From contig JAGASK010000052.1 of assembly GCA_017621815.1 (NCBI GenBank), positions 268,737-332,736 of the forward strand: a stretch of 64,000 nt of DNA. Direction: 5' to 3'. Below are positions 15,816 to 24,633 of this stretch, piece after piece. How positions within the stretch are numbered: the first letter of the stretch is position 1; every line of letters begins with the position of its first letter. Under the pieces are notes generated by a model. That model was not told where the DNA came from, made no database searches, and saw only the letters and a program-made list of their open reading frames with translations. Source of the DNA: Lachnospiraceae bacterium (GTDB lineage Bacteria > Bacillota > Clostridia > Lachnospirales > Lachnospiraceae). Made by a program: the position numbers and the translations under genes.

Positions 15816-16451
15816 ATGAAGTATATCGGAATGCCCATGGGCATGTGGACGCTGTTCGCAAAGTCATTTCAAAGGCAGCTTGCAGCGGTGTTCGGCTACA
15901 ATGCGGATACTGCAAAGGACATCACGAAAAATGCCAGGACAAAATATCATACCATCATCACAGGTCTGCCGGAATTTGAAAAGAATGACCGTTTCAGGAT
16001 GAATATCGTAAACTGCGCCATGTTGGGTGCGTTCGTTCTCTCCATGCCGCAGCGCCCGAATGTAGAGCAGCTGACGGACTACTATGCCAGGTCCATGATG
16101 ACAAAGCCCATGAAATGGTTCTGCCGCCAAAGCGGGAAAGCAAAATACACCCCAAAGGACATTGCCGGAATGAAGGCTGCCGCAGACCTGAAAGCCGCTG
16201 ACCGCAACCCCTATTCTTGGAATATGGATTTTTATGAATATCCTGACGGCAGCGGGTACGAAGGGCGATTTACGAAATGCGGCATCTGCGCGCTGATGAA
16301 GGAACTGGGACTTTACGACTTAACGCCCGCCCTGTGTCATTTGGATTACACCATGAGCGAAGCAGGCGGCGCAACGGATTTCGTTCGGATGTACACACTG
16401 GCCAGCGGCGGACCGTACTGCGACTGCGGATATAAAAAGAAAGAAAGGTGA
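15816..16451 (+). CDS. L-2-amino-thiazoline-4-carboxylate hydrolase family protein (copy 1)
   Basis: A 211-residue protein of the ATC-hydrolase family, whose founding member from Pseudomonas opens the thiazoline ring during L-cysteine formation. Gut-clostridial members are of unknown role. The family-like C-terminus has FTKCGICALMKELGLYDL, 'PALCHLDYTMSEAGG' and the terminal CDCGY. An AAAGGAG site six bases before 15816 fixes the start. The next gene is a second member four bases downstream, so the two are co-transcribed. Confidence 0.75.
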   Translation: MKYIGMPMGMWTLFAKSFQRQLAAVFGYNADTAKDITKNARTKYHTIITGLPEFEKNDRFRMNIVNCAMLGAFVLSMPQRPNVEQLTDYYARSMMTKPMKWFCRQSGKAKYTPKDIAGMKAAADLKAADRNPYSWNMDFYEYPDGSGYEGRFTKCGICALMKELGLYDLTPALCHLDYTMSEAGGATDFVRMYTLASGGPYCDCGYKKKER

Positions 16452-16455
16452 ATCT

Positions 16456-17157
16456 ATGAAAGACAGCGAATTGAAATTTGACCGCACTTGCCATGTGCTC
16501 TATTCCAAACCGTGTAAAAAACAAATACAATCCAAAATCGCCCTGCACTATCCGAAAAAGTCGCGGGAATATGTCTGGGAACAGGTGCAGCGGCAATATG
16601 TGGATTTTCTTTCCGACTGGCGCACCGACCTCGGCGGCAGGAAAAACTTTCACAACGGTGCGGGCGGTACCTATGACTGTATTGCACTGATGGCCTACTA
16701 TACGATCTGCAAAGATGTAGCAAGTCTTATCGAAATTGAAGAGATGGAGGGCGAGCTGTTTTTACCGTCATTCCGCATCCTCTCCAGGTTCGTGGACTGC
16801 AATAAGCCACTGTTCAAAAAGCTGATGTATAAGGCTTTTGCAAGCTCAAAATGCAAGTGCGACCAGTGGGGCGACTATCAGATGTCCGTTGCTCCTTACG
16901 ATGGAGACAAACCCATCTATTATGAGTTCACCGCCTGCCCTGTGGCAGAGTTCGCCAGACAGCACGACCTGCTGGGGGTCATGCCCGCCCTCTGCAACCC
17001 GGATTATACGGCCATGGAGCTGATTCACGCAAGGCTGATGCGTAAAACCACCTGCGCAAACGGCTTCAAATGCGACTACACTATCTGCGGTAGCAAAGAC
17101 CCGTATGTTAAAGAACACCCGGAATACCGGGATGAGGCAGGATACAGGAGGAACTGA
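16456..17157 (+). CDS. L-2-amino-thiazoline-4-carboxylate hydrolase family protein (copy 2)
   Basis: A 233-residue second member of the same family. It shares the pattern FTACPVAEFARQHDLLGVMPALCNPDYTAMELIHA followed by a C-terminal FKCDYTICG, and carries clustered cysteines (SSKCKCDQWGDY). The N-terminal half differs from copy 1, so this is not a recent duplication. It starts four bases after copy 1 and ends 21 bases from the convergent spmA end. GC content is above that of the neighbouring conserved genes, which supports acquisition. Confidence 0.75.
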   Translation: MKDSELKFDRTCHVLYSKPCKKQIQSKIALHYPKKSREYVWEQVQRQYVDFLSDWRTDLGGRKNFHNGAGGTYDCIALMAYYTICKDVASLIEIEEMEGELFLPSFRILSRFVDCNKPLFKKLMYKAFASSKCKCDQWGDYQMSVAPYDGDKPIYYEFTACPVAEFARQHDLLGVMPALCNPDYTAMELIHARLMRKTTCANGFKCDYTICGSKDPYVKEHPEYRDEAGYRRN

Positions 17158-17178
17158 TCATGATTGCATTACAAATAA

Positions 17179-17880
17179 TTATTTTTGAAACCGCCTTCTT
17201 CCATCCATCACTTTACAAAACACAATCGCTGCTGCTGTACTCAACGCTGTAGCCGCAATTGCCGGCCCTACGATTACTGCAGGATTCACGCTGCCGTATT
17301 GCTGCCTGTAAGCAATCATATTTACCGGAATCAACTGCAATGATGAAATATTCAGTATCAGAAATGTACACATCTCATTACTTGCCACACCTCTGGGTAT
17401 CACCTGCAGCTTTCTGCGTTTTTGTAAACAACTCACTTTCTTTAATGGCATATCCCCGGTACTCTCGTCCCGGCCAGGTTCCGTTCCGGTCCGGGCTCCG
17501 CCCCGTCTCTCCTCCTCCAGCTCCGCCAGCGCTTCCATCGCTTTCAGCCCTGCAGGGGTTGCCGCCCAGCCAAGTCCCAGGATATTCGCTATAATATTTG
17601 TGGAAATATAATCCCTTGCTTTGTGTCCTTTGGGAATTGCCGGAAACATAAAAGTGATAAAAGGTGAAAGAAATCCTGTCAGTTTTTCTATCAGCCCCGA
17701 CTTCTCCGCTATTTCCATTAATCCTACCCAAAATGCCATAATGCCCGCCGTGGAAATGCATAAGGAGACTGCTTCCCCCGCACTTTGCAATGCGGCTTCC
17801 GTAATCTCCTTCATAGTTCCGTTAACAGCTCCGTATATAACTCCGATGAAAATCATAGCTGCCCAAATATAATTCAACAT
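17179..17880 (-). CDS. spmA: Spore maturation protein A
   Basis: A 233-residue nucleoside-recognition (Gate) domain membrane protein of the SpmA family, involved in spore core dehydration in Bacillus. Family blocks are visible: MLNYIWAAMIFIGVIYGA at the start, AFWVGLMEIAEKSGL, then YISTNIIANILGLGWAATP. A low-complexity hydrophilic insert (EEERRGGARTGTEPGRDES) at about residues 120-140 makes it longer than the roughly 200-residue Bacillus protein. spmB, normally the next gene, is not downstream; the ATC-hydrolase genes abut here on the other strand. Confidence 0.88.
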   Translation of the reverse strand: MLNYIWAAMIFIGVIYGAVNGTMKEITEAALQSAGEAVSLCISTAGIMAFWVGLMEIAEKSGLIEKLTGFLSPFITFMFPAIPKGHKARDYISTNIIANILGLGWAATPAGLKAMEALAELEEERRGGARTGTEPGRDESTGDMPLKKVSCLQKRRKLQVIPRGVASNEMCTFLILNISSLQLIPVNMIAYRQQYGSVNPAVIVGPAIAATALSTAAAIVFCKVMDGRRRFQK

Positions 17881-17900
17881 GGCATGCTCCGAAATTCTTT

Positions 17901-19847
17901 TTATCTATTATATGCTTCTTCCACTCTTTTATTCCTTTGCTTATCCTGATACATTTCTTTATCTGCCTGACTGGCAAATATCTCATAATCTATCTTTTCT
18001 ACTTTCTCACCTGTAAAAAAGCCAATGCTGACCCATAGCTCATAAGGCTTGCCTGAAGTAAGATTATATTCTCCAAGCTTAGTGTGAATTGCATCCTGAA
18101 TTTCAATGGCTCTTTCCTTTCCCCTTGGATTGGCAGTTGCTATTAAAAATTCATCTCCGCCCATTCTGGCACAAATTTCTCCTCTTTCAGATACACTGTC
18201 AATAATTTTCCCAATCTGTTTTAATGCAATATCACCTTCCCCATGTCCGTAACGGTCATTAATCTTTTTCAGATTGTCCATATCCAGGGATATCAGGGTA
18301 AAATTATCACAGCTTTTATCTCCGTAAAACATTTTTTGCTTCTGCCTGTCAAAACCTCTTCTGTTGTATAATCCGGTGAGCTCGTCCTTGCTGAAAAGCT
18401 GCTCCTTGATTACCCTGCTCCAGAAGCCCTCTATGTCATTTCGGAAATGCATAATAAAAATATTCAGCAAATCCGGCCTGAATTTTTTATCCTCAAAAGT
18501 AAACGCCATATAGCCGATTGTAATTCCACGTAAATGCATAGGAAGGAACATAACCATATCTTCTTTTTCTAAAATACCTTCCAAATCAGGCAATAGTTCA
18601 TTCCGTTCAATAACCTCCGGTTTATTTGAGGAATTTGCTGTATTCGCAGCGTCGCTGTGATAAGCTGCCACCATCCGTCCGGAGTAAACCTTTTCTTCAC
18701 TTCTCTTCACCCGGTTTAACAGTTCATCCATATCTTCCGGAATCCTGTTAACCATATTTTCATAAGAAAAAGTATTAAGGCAGACCCAGTATTCTTTGTA
18801 ATAAATATGTCCTGCAAATTTTTCCACTATAGGCAGGAGCTGTTCAAATTCTTCACAGCTGTCACTTTCCGCATTCATATTCAGCATAGTCTGATAATAT
18901 TCGGAACTGCTTGAATGAATATCCTGAAGTTCCAGTATTTTATCAGCCGGATTCATTACATGATTATTTTCACATCCGCAGGAATGCCCAATCTGCAGCT
19001 TATAAGGAACCATTATCAGCTCCTGAACCCTTTCGCCTTTCCAGATATCTGTCAGGGTTTCAAAAATGGTTCTGGTTGTTTCTTCCCATACATAAGCAGC
19101 AGTAGTCAGCCTGGGATTATGGTATTTCTCAAATTCAATACCGTCAAAACCGGTAACCTTAATATCTTCAGGTACACGGAGTCCTACTTCCTTCAATCTG
19201 GTACAAACATCCATTGCCATAGTATCATTTGCACAGATAATAGCCTCCGGCAGGTCTTCATCCTTTAAAAACTCATTCAGGACCTCCACTGCCGCATTAC
19301 CTACAAAATATCCGTACCCACATCTTTTCTTTTCAAAGGGAATTCCATTTTCCTCAAGTACGCTCCTGTAGCTTTCAAAGCGTTCCCTTGAGAACTTACT
19401 GATACGGTCCCCTCCGATATAATTTACCTTACGGCAGCCATGGTCTTCCACAATGTGCTTTACAATCATTTTAAAAGTCTGCGCATATGTAAAATCAATA
19501 TTAATGCAGCCTTCCAGCCTCCTGTTTACGGAAATAACAGGAACGCCTGCCGCAATTGCCATGTCTGCTATGGTCCGGTCAATTCTGATTTTTTTAAACG
19601 TTTCCGACATAATAACCACAGCGTCAAAGGCAGTAACGTCAAAAACAGAATAAATCTGCTTCTCACCATGGTCATTCATATCATCATAATATAAATCCGT
19701 AAGAGTAGAAAACACTATCGCCTTACACTTATATTGACTGCAAAGTCTCTGAAAATAATAAATATTTTCTCTTTGCTCATCTCTGTGAAAACGTGAAATA
19801 CAATAGGCAATTACCCTGTAATCCTTACCCTCAGAATATTTCTTCAC
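17901..19847 (-). CDS. LacI-type ligand-binding domain fused to a diguanylate cyclase (GGDEF)
   Basis: A 648-residue soluble protein. Residues about 8-290 form a LacI/periplasmic-binding-protein type sensor (VPVISVNRRLEG, IICANDTMAMDVC, DIKVTGFDGIEFEKY) but there is no helix-turn-helix. A linker of about 190 residues follows, then a GGDEF domain (DELTGLYNRRGFDRQ near 490, ARMGGDEFLIA near 570). The active site is complete, while the inhibitory RxxD site is replaced by ERGE. It starts at GTG with GGGGG upstream. A small cytoplasmic ligand probably controls cyclic-di-GMP synthesis. It ends 20 bases from spmA. Confidence 0.88.
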   Translation of the reverse strand: MKKYSEGKDYRVIAYCISRFHRDEQRENIYYFQRLCSQYKCKAIVFSTLTDLYYDDMNDHGEKQIYSVFDVTAFDAVVIMSETFKKIRIDRTIADMAIAAGVPVISVNRRLEGCINIDFTYAQTFKMIVKHIVEDHGCRKVNYIGGDRISKFSRERFESYRSVLEENGIPFEKKRCGYGYFVGNAAVEVLNEFLKDEDLPEAIICANDTMAMDVCTRLKEVGLRVPEDIKVTGFDGIEFEKYHNPRLTTAAYVWEETTRTIFETLTDIWKGERVQELIMVPYKLQIGHSCGCENNHVMNPADKILELQDIHSSSSEYYQTMLNMNAESDSCEEFEQLLPIVEKFAGHIYYKEYWVCLNTFSYENMVNRIPEDMDELLNRVKRSEEKVYSGRMVAAYHSDAANTANSSNKPEVIERNELLPDLEGILEKEDMVMFLPMHLRGITIGYMAFTFEDKKFRPDLLNIFIMHFRNDIEGFWSRVIKEQLFSKDELTGLYNRRGFDRQKQKMFYGDKSCDNFTLISLDMDNLKKINDRYGHGEGDIALKQIGKIIDSVSERGEICARMGGDEFLIATANPRGKERAIEIQDAIHTKLGEYNLTSGKPYELWVSIGFFTGEKVEKIDYEIFASQADKEMYQDKQRNKRVEEAYNR

Positions 19848-20017
19848 TTATACAGCCCCCTTATCCCGAAATAACTTCGAAATGTATTTCAATTATAGCA
19901 CACCGTTCGAAAGGATACCACTTTATCATCCGTTTTTATAGAAAAAATGAAACAGATGTATTATAATCTATCTAAGGGTTATTCACCTGTTTATTACCGT
20001 AAATAAGGATTGCAGCC

Positions 20018-20950
20018 ATGAAATTTTTCCGGAAACATTTTAGAAAAACTGCATATTTTTTATTTCTTTGTCTGAGTCTTCCTGTCATCGGATGCAGCAA
20101 AAAACCTGAGCCTTATGTCTCCTCTTCCACAACAATCAGGGATAACACCCCTGTATGCCTGGTTCCCACAGCTGACGGAGATGCTGTTTATTCCAACGAT
20201 TATGTCACCGTTGATGTCTCCAATATGCAGGAAGGATATATTATGGCCGGTTATACCGGTGAAAAGGAGCATGCAAAGCTGCAGCTTACCGGTCCCGACT
20301 ATATGACATATACTTATAATTTAACCAAAGACAATTATGATGTTTTTCCGCTGTCTGCAGGCGACGGCACCTATCAGCTGGGCATCTATGAAAATATAGA
20401 AGGAAACCAGTATGCCACTGTTTTTTCACAGGAATTATCCGTTACGCTGGAAAACGAAAGCGGACCTTTTTTATACCCCAATCAATATGTAAAATTCAAT
20501 TCCTCCAGCGAGGTCGTTTCAGTAGCCATGGAGGTTGTTGCCGATGCTCACGATGACCTGGAAGCAATTAATTATATTTACAATTATGTAGTGGAAAACA
20601 TTACTTACGACTATGACAAAGCCAAAAATGTCCAAAGCGGTTACGTTCCTGATGTGGATGAGATTCTTTCCCTTAAAACAGGAATTTGTCTTGATTATGC
20701 CGCTGTTATGGCGAGTATGCTCCGTTCCCAGCAGATTCCTACCCGTCTGGAGGTAGGCTATGCAGGAGAAGCATATCATGCCTGGATTAGCACCTACGTG
20801 GAAAATCAGGGCTGGATTAACGGTATTATTCAGTTTGACGGCCAAAGCTGGTCCATTATGGACCCCACCTTTGCTGCCAATTCCAGTGAAAAAAATGTAA
20901 GGAACTTTATCGGCGATGGGGACAATTATGTCACCAAATACATTTATTAA
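20018..20950 (+). CDS. Transglutaminase-like lipoprotein
   Basis: A 310-residue lipoprotein: signal peptide, then LPVIGC with the likely lipidated Cys at about residue 26. The C-terminal half is a transglutaminase/protease-like domain with a full Cys-His-Asp triad: TGICLDYAAVM, EAYHAWISTY and IMDPTF. The N-terminal half is a beta-rich domain. Members act as cysteine peptidases or cross-linkers on surface proteins. It heads the pilus-like operon, with the GspF gene beginning 15 bases after it. Confidence 0.82.
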   Translation: MKFFRKHFRKTAYFLFLCLSLPVIGCSKKPEPYVSSSTTIRDNTPVCLVPTADGDAVYSNDYVTVDVSNMQEGYIMAGYTGEKEHAKLQLTGPDYMTYTYNLTKDNYDVFPLSAGDGTYQLGIYENIEGNQYATVFSQELSVTLENESGPFLYPNQYVKFNSSSEVVSVAMEVVADAHDDLEAINYIYNYVVENITYDYDKAKNVQSGYVPDVDEILSLKTGICLDYAAVMASMLRSQQIPTRLEVGYAGEAYHAWISTYVENQGWINGIIQFDGQSWSIMDPTFAANSSEKNVRNFIGDGDNYVTKYIY

Positions 20951-20965
20951 TGGAGGATTTTGAGG

Positions 20966-22012
20966 ATGAAAAAAAACAGGCTTCTTTCCAATGCGGAAAT
21001 AGCTTCCTTTTGCAGGCAGGCTGCCATGATTATCAAGGCAGGCATTACCCCGGCTGAGGGGATGGATATCTTATTAAATGACACTGTTAATAAAGAAGGA
21101 AAAGAACTGCTTCAAAAAATATCCGATTCCTGCAAACAGGGAAATCCCTTTTTTGAAGCATTGGAAGGAACAGGAGTTTTTCCCGATTACATGATAAAAC
21201 TGATTGCGCTCGGCGAAGAATCCGGCAATACTGATGACGTCCTGCTTTCTCTTGCCCAATATTATGAAAGAGAAGAAAACATTTCCGAGAGCATCAAAAG
21301 CGCTGTTACTTATCCCCTTATTATGATTGCCATGATGTTCATTGTCATCCTGGTACTGGTCGTTAAGGTTCTTCCCATTTTCAAGCAGGTTTTTGCACAG
21401 CTTGGAACCCAGATGAGCCCTCTTGCCTCTTCCCTTCTTGCCGTAGGAAACGCCTTAAGCCGGTATTCCATGGTTATTGTTGTTGTTTTTCTCCTTTTAA
21501 TCGGAGGCTTTATTATTGCGTATAAAATTCCGTCCGGCAGAGCAAAAATCCGCCATTTTCTTACACGCTTCCCCTTAACCCGGGGATTTTATGATAAGGT
21601 TGCCGCCGGACGTTTTGCCAGCGGACTGTATCTGGCTTTTACCAGCGGTATGGATACTTACAGAAGTCTTGATATGATTTCAGATATTGTAGAAAACGAA
21701 AATATGAAAGCCAAAATCAAAGTGTGCAAAGAAGAGATGGAAAAGGATTCCAATCTCCCTGAAGCGCTTGTCAAAGCAGAGATTTTTTCCAATCTGTATT
21801 CCCGCATGGTAACCGTAGGCTTCCGCTCCGGTTCAGTTGACCTTGTAATGAAACAGATATCCCAGAATTATGATGACGAAACGGAAAAACAGCTGAACCA
21901 CATCATTTCCATTATAGAACCTACCCTTGTGATTATCCTTTCCCTCATTGTAGGCCTGATTCTTATGTCGGTTCTTTTACCGCTTATGGGAATTATGTCC
22001 AGCATCGGATAA
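20966..22012 (+). CDS. Type II secretion / type IV pilus inner-membrane protein, GspF/PilC family
   Basis: A GspF/PilC/ComGB-family platform protein of about 348 residues. Two T2SF domains are separated by hydrophobic segments (near 115-140, 165-190 and at the C-terminus). Characteristic blocks are FCRQAAMIIKAGI and 'LIALGEESGN' in the first copy, 'FASGLYLAFTSGM' and FRSGSVDLVMKQI in the second. The ATG at 20966 has GGAGG nine bases upstream; a TTG two codons earlier is too close to that site. No ATPase, secretin or prepilin peptidase gene is next to it. Confidence 0.88.
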   Translation: MKKNRLLSNAEIASFCRQAAMIIKAGITPAEGMDILLNDTVNKEGKELLQKISDSCKQGNPFFEALEGTGVFPDYMIKLIALGEESGNTDDVLLSLAQYYEREENISESIKSAVTYPLIMIAMMFIVILVLVVKVLPIFKQVFAQLGTQMSPLASSLLAVGNALSRYSMVIVVVFLLLIGGFIIAYKIPSGRAKIRHFLTRFPLTRGFYDKVAAGRFASGLYLAFTSGMDTYRSLDMISDIVENENMKAKIKVCKEEMEKDSNLPEALVKAEIFSNLYSRMVTVGFRSGSVDLVMKQISQNYDDETEKQLNHIISIIEPTLVIILSLIVGLILMSVLLPLMGIMSSIG

Positions 22013-22058
22013 ATCAACAGAGATAATAGCATCAATAGGGTTTTAGAGGTATAAAAAT

Positions 22059-22400
22059 ATGTCAAACAGATTTGCTACAAAAAAAGAATATTTTACGTTT
22101 ATACCGCGCATCAGGCTGATTTACATTGTATGCCCCATACTGTTAATAATCTTTATCCTCAGCCTTTCCTCCATTCATACATCCACTCTGGAAAAACAGC
22201 AGGAAAGCCTGGAAACAGCCTTAACCAGGGATATTACCCACTGCTATGCAGTAGAAGGATATTATCCCCCAAGCTTAAGCTATATAGAGGAGCATTACGG
22301 TCTGACCTATGACAAGGACTTGTTCTTTGTGGATTATCAGCCTATCGCCTCCAATATACATCCCAATGTTACCGTTATTTTAAGAAAGGAAGGCTCATGA
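22059..22400 (+). CDS. Small single-helix membrane protein of the pilus-like operon
   Basis: A 113-residue protein with one N-terminal membrane helix (about residues 18-40) followed by a short extracytoplasmic domain (THCYAVEGYYPPSL, YIEEHYGLTYD). The shape, a single helix and small globular head with 'YPPSL..I...YGL', resembles minor pilin-type proteins, but no prepilin cleavage motif is visible. Its stop overlaps the next gene's start by four bases (ATGA), so the two are coupled. Confidence 0.65.
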   Translation: MSNRFATKKEYFTFIPRIRLIYIVCPILLIIFILSLSSIHTSTLEKQQESLETALTRDITHCYAVEGYYPPSLSYIEEHYGLTYDKDLFFVDYQPIASNIHPNVTVILRKEGS

Positions 22401-22897
22401 ACAAAAAACAGGAAAACCATATAATTGATATTCTGTTTGTAATAGCGCTTTTCTGTATCTTTGCTTTATCCGCTATTTTTCTTATTTCTATCGGGGCAAA
22501 TGTATATGGAAAAACGGTAGAGCATATGGATTCCAATTTCAGCCAGCGTACCTCCTTTGCTTATGTGACGGAAAAGATACGCCAGTCGGACCAGCTCGGT
22601 GCTGTCAGTGCAGGGGAGCTTGCCGGACATCCGGCCCTGCTGATTACACAGAATACAGGAGGCAGTGAATATATAACCTACCTTTATGAATATAACGGAT
22701 ATCTTAAAGAACTTATGGTGCGTGCAGATACTCCTCTGGGTCCCGAAGCAGGTCAGGACATACTTGCCGTGACGGGTTTTTCTCTTACGGAAGTCAGCGA
22801 AGGTCTTTTTTCGTTTACCATCGCTACAGATGATAAAACCAGCTGCAGCCTGTATGTCAGCACCAAATCAGCAGGAGGTGACAGCCATGAAAAATAA
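22397..22897 (+). CDS. Single-helix pilin-like membrane protein (DUF4860-like)
   Basis: A 166-residue protein with one N-terminal membrane helix (about residues 11-35) and an extracytoplasmic domain containing TSFAYVTEKIRQSDQLG and YLYEYNGYLKELMV. The arrangement matches small proteins annotated DUF4860 that accompany pilus-type genes in Lachnospiraceae. This is a resemblance I could not test. It overlaps both neighbours, so translation of the four small genes is coupled. Confidence 0.6.
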   Translation: MNKKQENHIIDILFVIALFCIFALSAIFLISIGANVYGKTVEHMDSNFSQRTSFAYVTEKIRQSDQLGAVSAGELAGHPALLITQNTGGSEYITYLYEYNGYLKELMVRADTPLGPEAGQDILAVTGFSLTEVSEGLFSFTIATDDKTSCSLYVSTKSAGGDSHEK

Positions 22898-23366
22898 CGC
22901 CTCATCCCGAACCGGTCTGTTTCTTATGGAGCTTATTATTGCTGTGCTGTTTTTTTCCCTTGCCGGCGCCATCTGCGTGCAGTTGTTCGTGCAGGCTCAT
23001 ATTATCAGCAATAAAAGCGTTCAATTAAATCACGGCATTTTGTGGGCGCAGAACACTGCAGAAGCCTTTTATGGCTGCAACGGAAATGCAGCAAAAATGA
23101 CAGAATTATTTGATAACAGCAGTTGTCAGAAAACCGGAGATGACACCATATTTTGTCTTTATTTTGACGAAGATTTTAATCCCGTCAGCCAGCCCCTTTA
23201 TTATTCTTCCATTCACTATTACTATGTGCTCACAGCAGATATCCGGCGGGAAAATGATTTGCTCACCTGCCATATCAGTGTGGAAAGCATTGATGAAACC
23301 GAAGAACCTGTTTATGAAATAGATATTTCTCTTTTCCCCGATAAGGAGGACGCACATGAACAATAA
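22887..23366 (+). CDS. Type IV pseudopilin-like protein
   Basis: A 159-residue protein with a class III signal: after a short basic leader the sequence RTG|LFLMELIIAVLFF has Gly at -1 and Glu at +5 of the mature chain, the signature processed by prepilin peptidase. The hydrophobic helix then supports assembly, and the rest is a small extracytoplasmic domain. AGGAGGTG just before 22887 sets the start inside the previous gene's end. It is the only protein in this operon with a clear prepilin motif. Confidence 0.75.
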   Translation: MKNNASSRTGLFLMELIIAVLFFSLAGAICVQLFVQAHIISNKSVQLNHGILWAQNTAEAFYGCNGNAAKMTELFDNSSCQKTGDDTIFCLYFDEDFNPVSQPLYYSSIHYYYVLTADIRRENDLLTCHISVESIDETEEPVYEIDISLFPDKEDAHEQ

Positions 23367-23811
23367 GAAAAAACGATACGGTATCAGCGTAGGTACCTCC
23401 TCTATCCTTGTCATCATTGTTGTTTTATGCCTGGTTTGTTTTGCCGGGCTCTCCATTGTCAGCGCAAACGCAGACTATAAATTGAGCTCCAAGCTGGCTG
23501 AAAGAACCACCTCATACTATCAGGCTTCCAGTCTGGCAAATGAGGAATTTGCCAAAATAAACAACGCTTTTTATGATTTTTATCTTGAAAGCGCTGACTC
23601 CGACGAATATTACAAAAAAATAAAAGAGTCTTATTCAGACTCTCTTACATTTTCTTATCCTATCAGCAGCACCCAGGCTCTCAGTGTATCAGTTGAACCT
23701 GTTTATCCTGATGATGAAACAGGTAATTTTTTTAATGTAACCAGCTTCTGTATTGTGACTACAAGTGACCTTCAGCTTGATGAATCTCTACCTGTCCTCT
23801 TCCACGATTAA
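23356..23811 (+). CDS. Pilus-like operon protein of unknown function
   Basis: A 151-residue protein with one N-terminal membrane helix (about residues 15-38) and an extracytoplasmic helix with many Ser/Tyr residues (YYQASSLANEEFAKINNAFYDFY). No Glu at +5 is seen, so prepilin processing is doubtful. It overlaps the previous gene by 11 bases and its 3' end overlaps that of the convergent sortase gene by 24 bases. Function unknown; its place suggests a minor component or chaperone of the same assembly. Confidence 0.65.
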   Translation: MNNKKKRYGISVGTSSILVIIVVLCLVCFAGLSIVSANADYKLSSKLAERTTSYYQASSLANEEFAKINNAFYDFYLESADSDEYYKKIKESYSDSLTFSYPISSTQALSVSVEPVYPDDETGNFFNVTSFCIVTTSDLQLDESLPVLFHD

Positions 23812-24570
23812 AACACCATGCACTACCGTTCTGGTGGTGCTGTGTAAACCATGGCAGGTAGAAAGCGTCACTACTTTATCCTGAGGTGTTACTTCCTTGT
23901 CGGATAAATAAACTGCACTGCTTTTAATATAATCCAACCAGTCAGCCTGCTCCTCTTCACTTCCTATTAAGTCATAGGTCCGTGAATTCTCATCTGTTAT
24001 GTATACTGCAAAAATCTCATACATGAATGCCTTATCTTCCGTAAAAATATAGAAATAAGGATTTTCTTCCGCAATGGATGTATCATTCAATATTTTTTTC
24101 AACGAACCGAACATGGTGCCGTTTCTCATATTGTGCCCGTATATAATGGTATTATAATTACTGTAATCTTTTTTATTCAGAAAATCCATAAAGATGGCGC
24201 CTGAACTGTTCTTTACATTTTCAAAAGTATAGTGAGTATAATAATCATTATCATTCCCACGCACAATCGGATAGCTGATTTCCAGGGGTTCATAATAAAG
24301 CCACCCTGCAAAATCACCGTTAATTTCTTTCAGTTCATTATATTTTACATCAATGGATACAGGGATCTGAGATTTCTTCTCTTCCACTGTTTCCTCTTTT
24401 TCCTGACTTTTAACCACAGGCTCTTCTTCAATGGAAACGTACTGCTCCAAAGCCGCATATTCATTAATACCCTTCTGATATTCTCTGGACAAACGGTAAA
24501 TATTGTACCCCGATACACCTGCTACCACCAGGGATATCGTCAGAATAACTGCCCATATTTTATTGCTCAT
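23788..24570 (-). CDS. srtB: Class B sortase
   Basis: A sortase of about 260 residues with an N-terminal membrane anchor (residues 5-25) and a Glu/Lys-rich stalk. The catalytic residues are all present: His in IIYGHNM near residue 145, Cys in TLSTCHG near 242, and Arg in TTRTVVHG near 250. The helix-containing insert before the Cys is the class B form. No protein with an obvious NPQTN-like sorting signal is in the window, so its substrate is not identified. The start at 24570 fits the ribosome site better than the ATG three codons earlier. Confidence 0.88.
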   Translation of the reverse strand: MSNKIWAVILTISLVVAGVSGYNIYRLSREYQKGINEYAALEQYVSIEEEPVVKSQEKEETVEEKKSQIPVSIDVKYNELKEINGDFAGWLYYEPLEISYPIVRGNDNDYYTHYTFENVKNSSGAIFMDFLNKKDYSNYNTIIYGHNMRNGTMFGSLKKILNDTSIAEENPYFYIFTEDKAFMYEIFAVYITDENSRTYDLIGSEEEQADWLDYIKSSAVYLSDKEVTPQDKVVTLSTCHGLHSTTRTVVHGVLIVEEDR

Positions 24571-24633
24571 TCTCCCCATCCTTTCACACCTTCAATTACA
24601 ATACTGACTATTATTTTACACTACTTTCATACA

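Noticed and set aside
17901-19847. LacI-family transcriptional repressor
   Set aside because: The sensor domain is LacI-like but the N-terminus has no helix-turn-helix, and the protein ends in a GGDEF domain.
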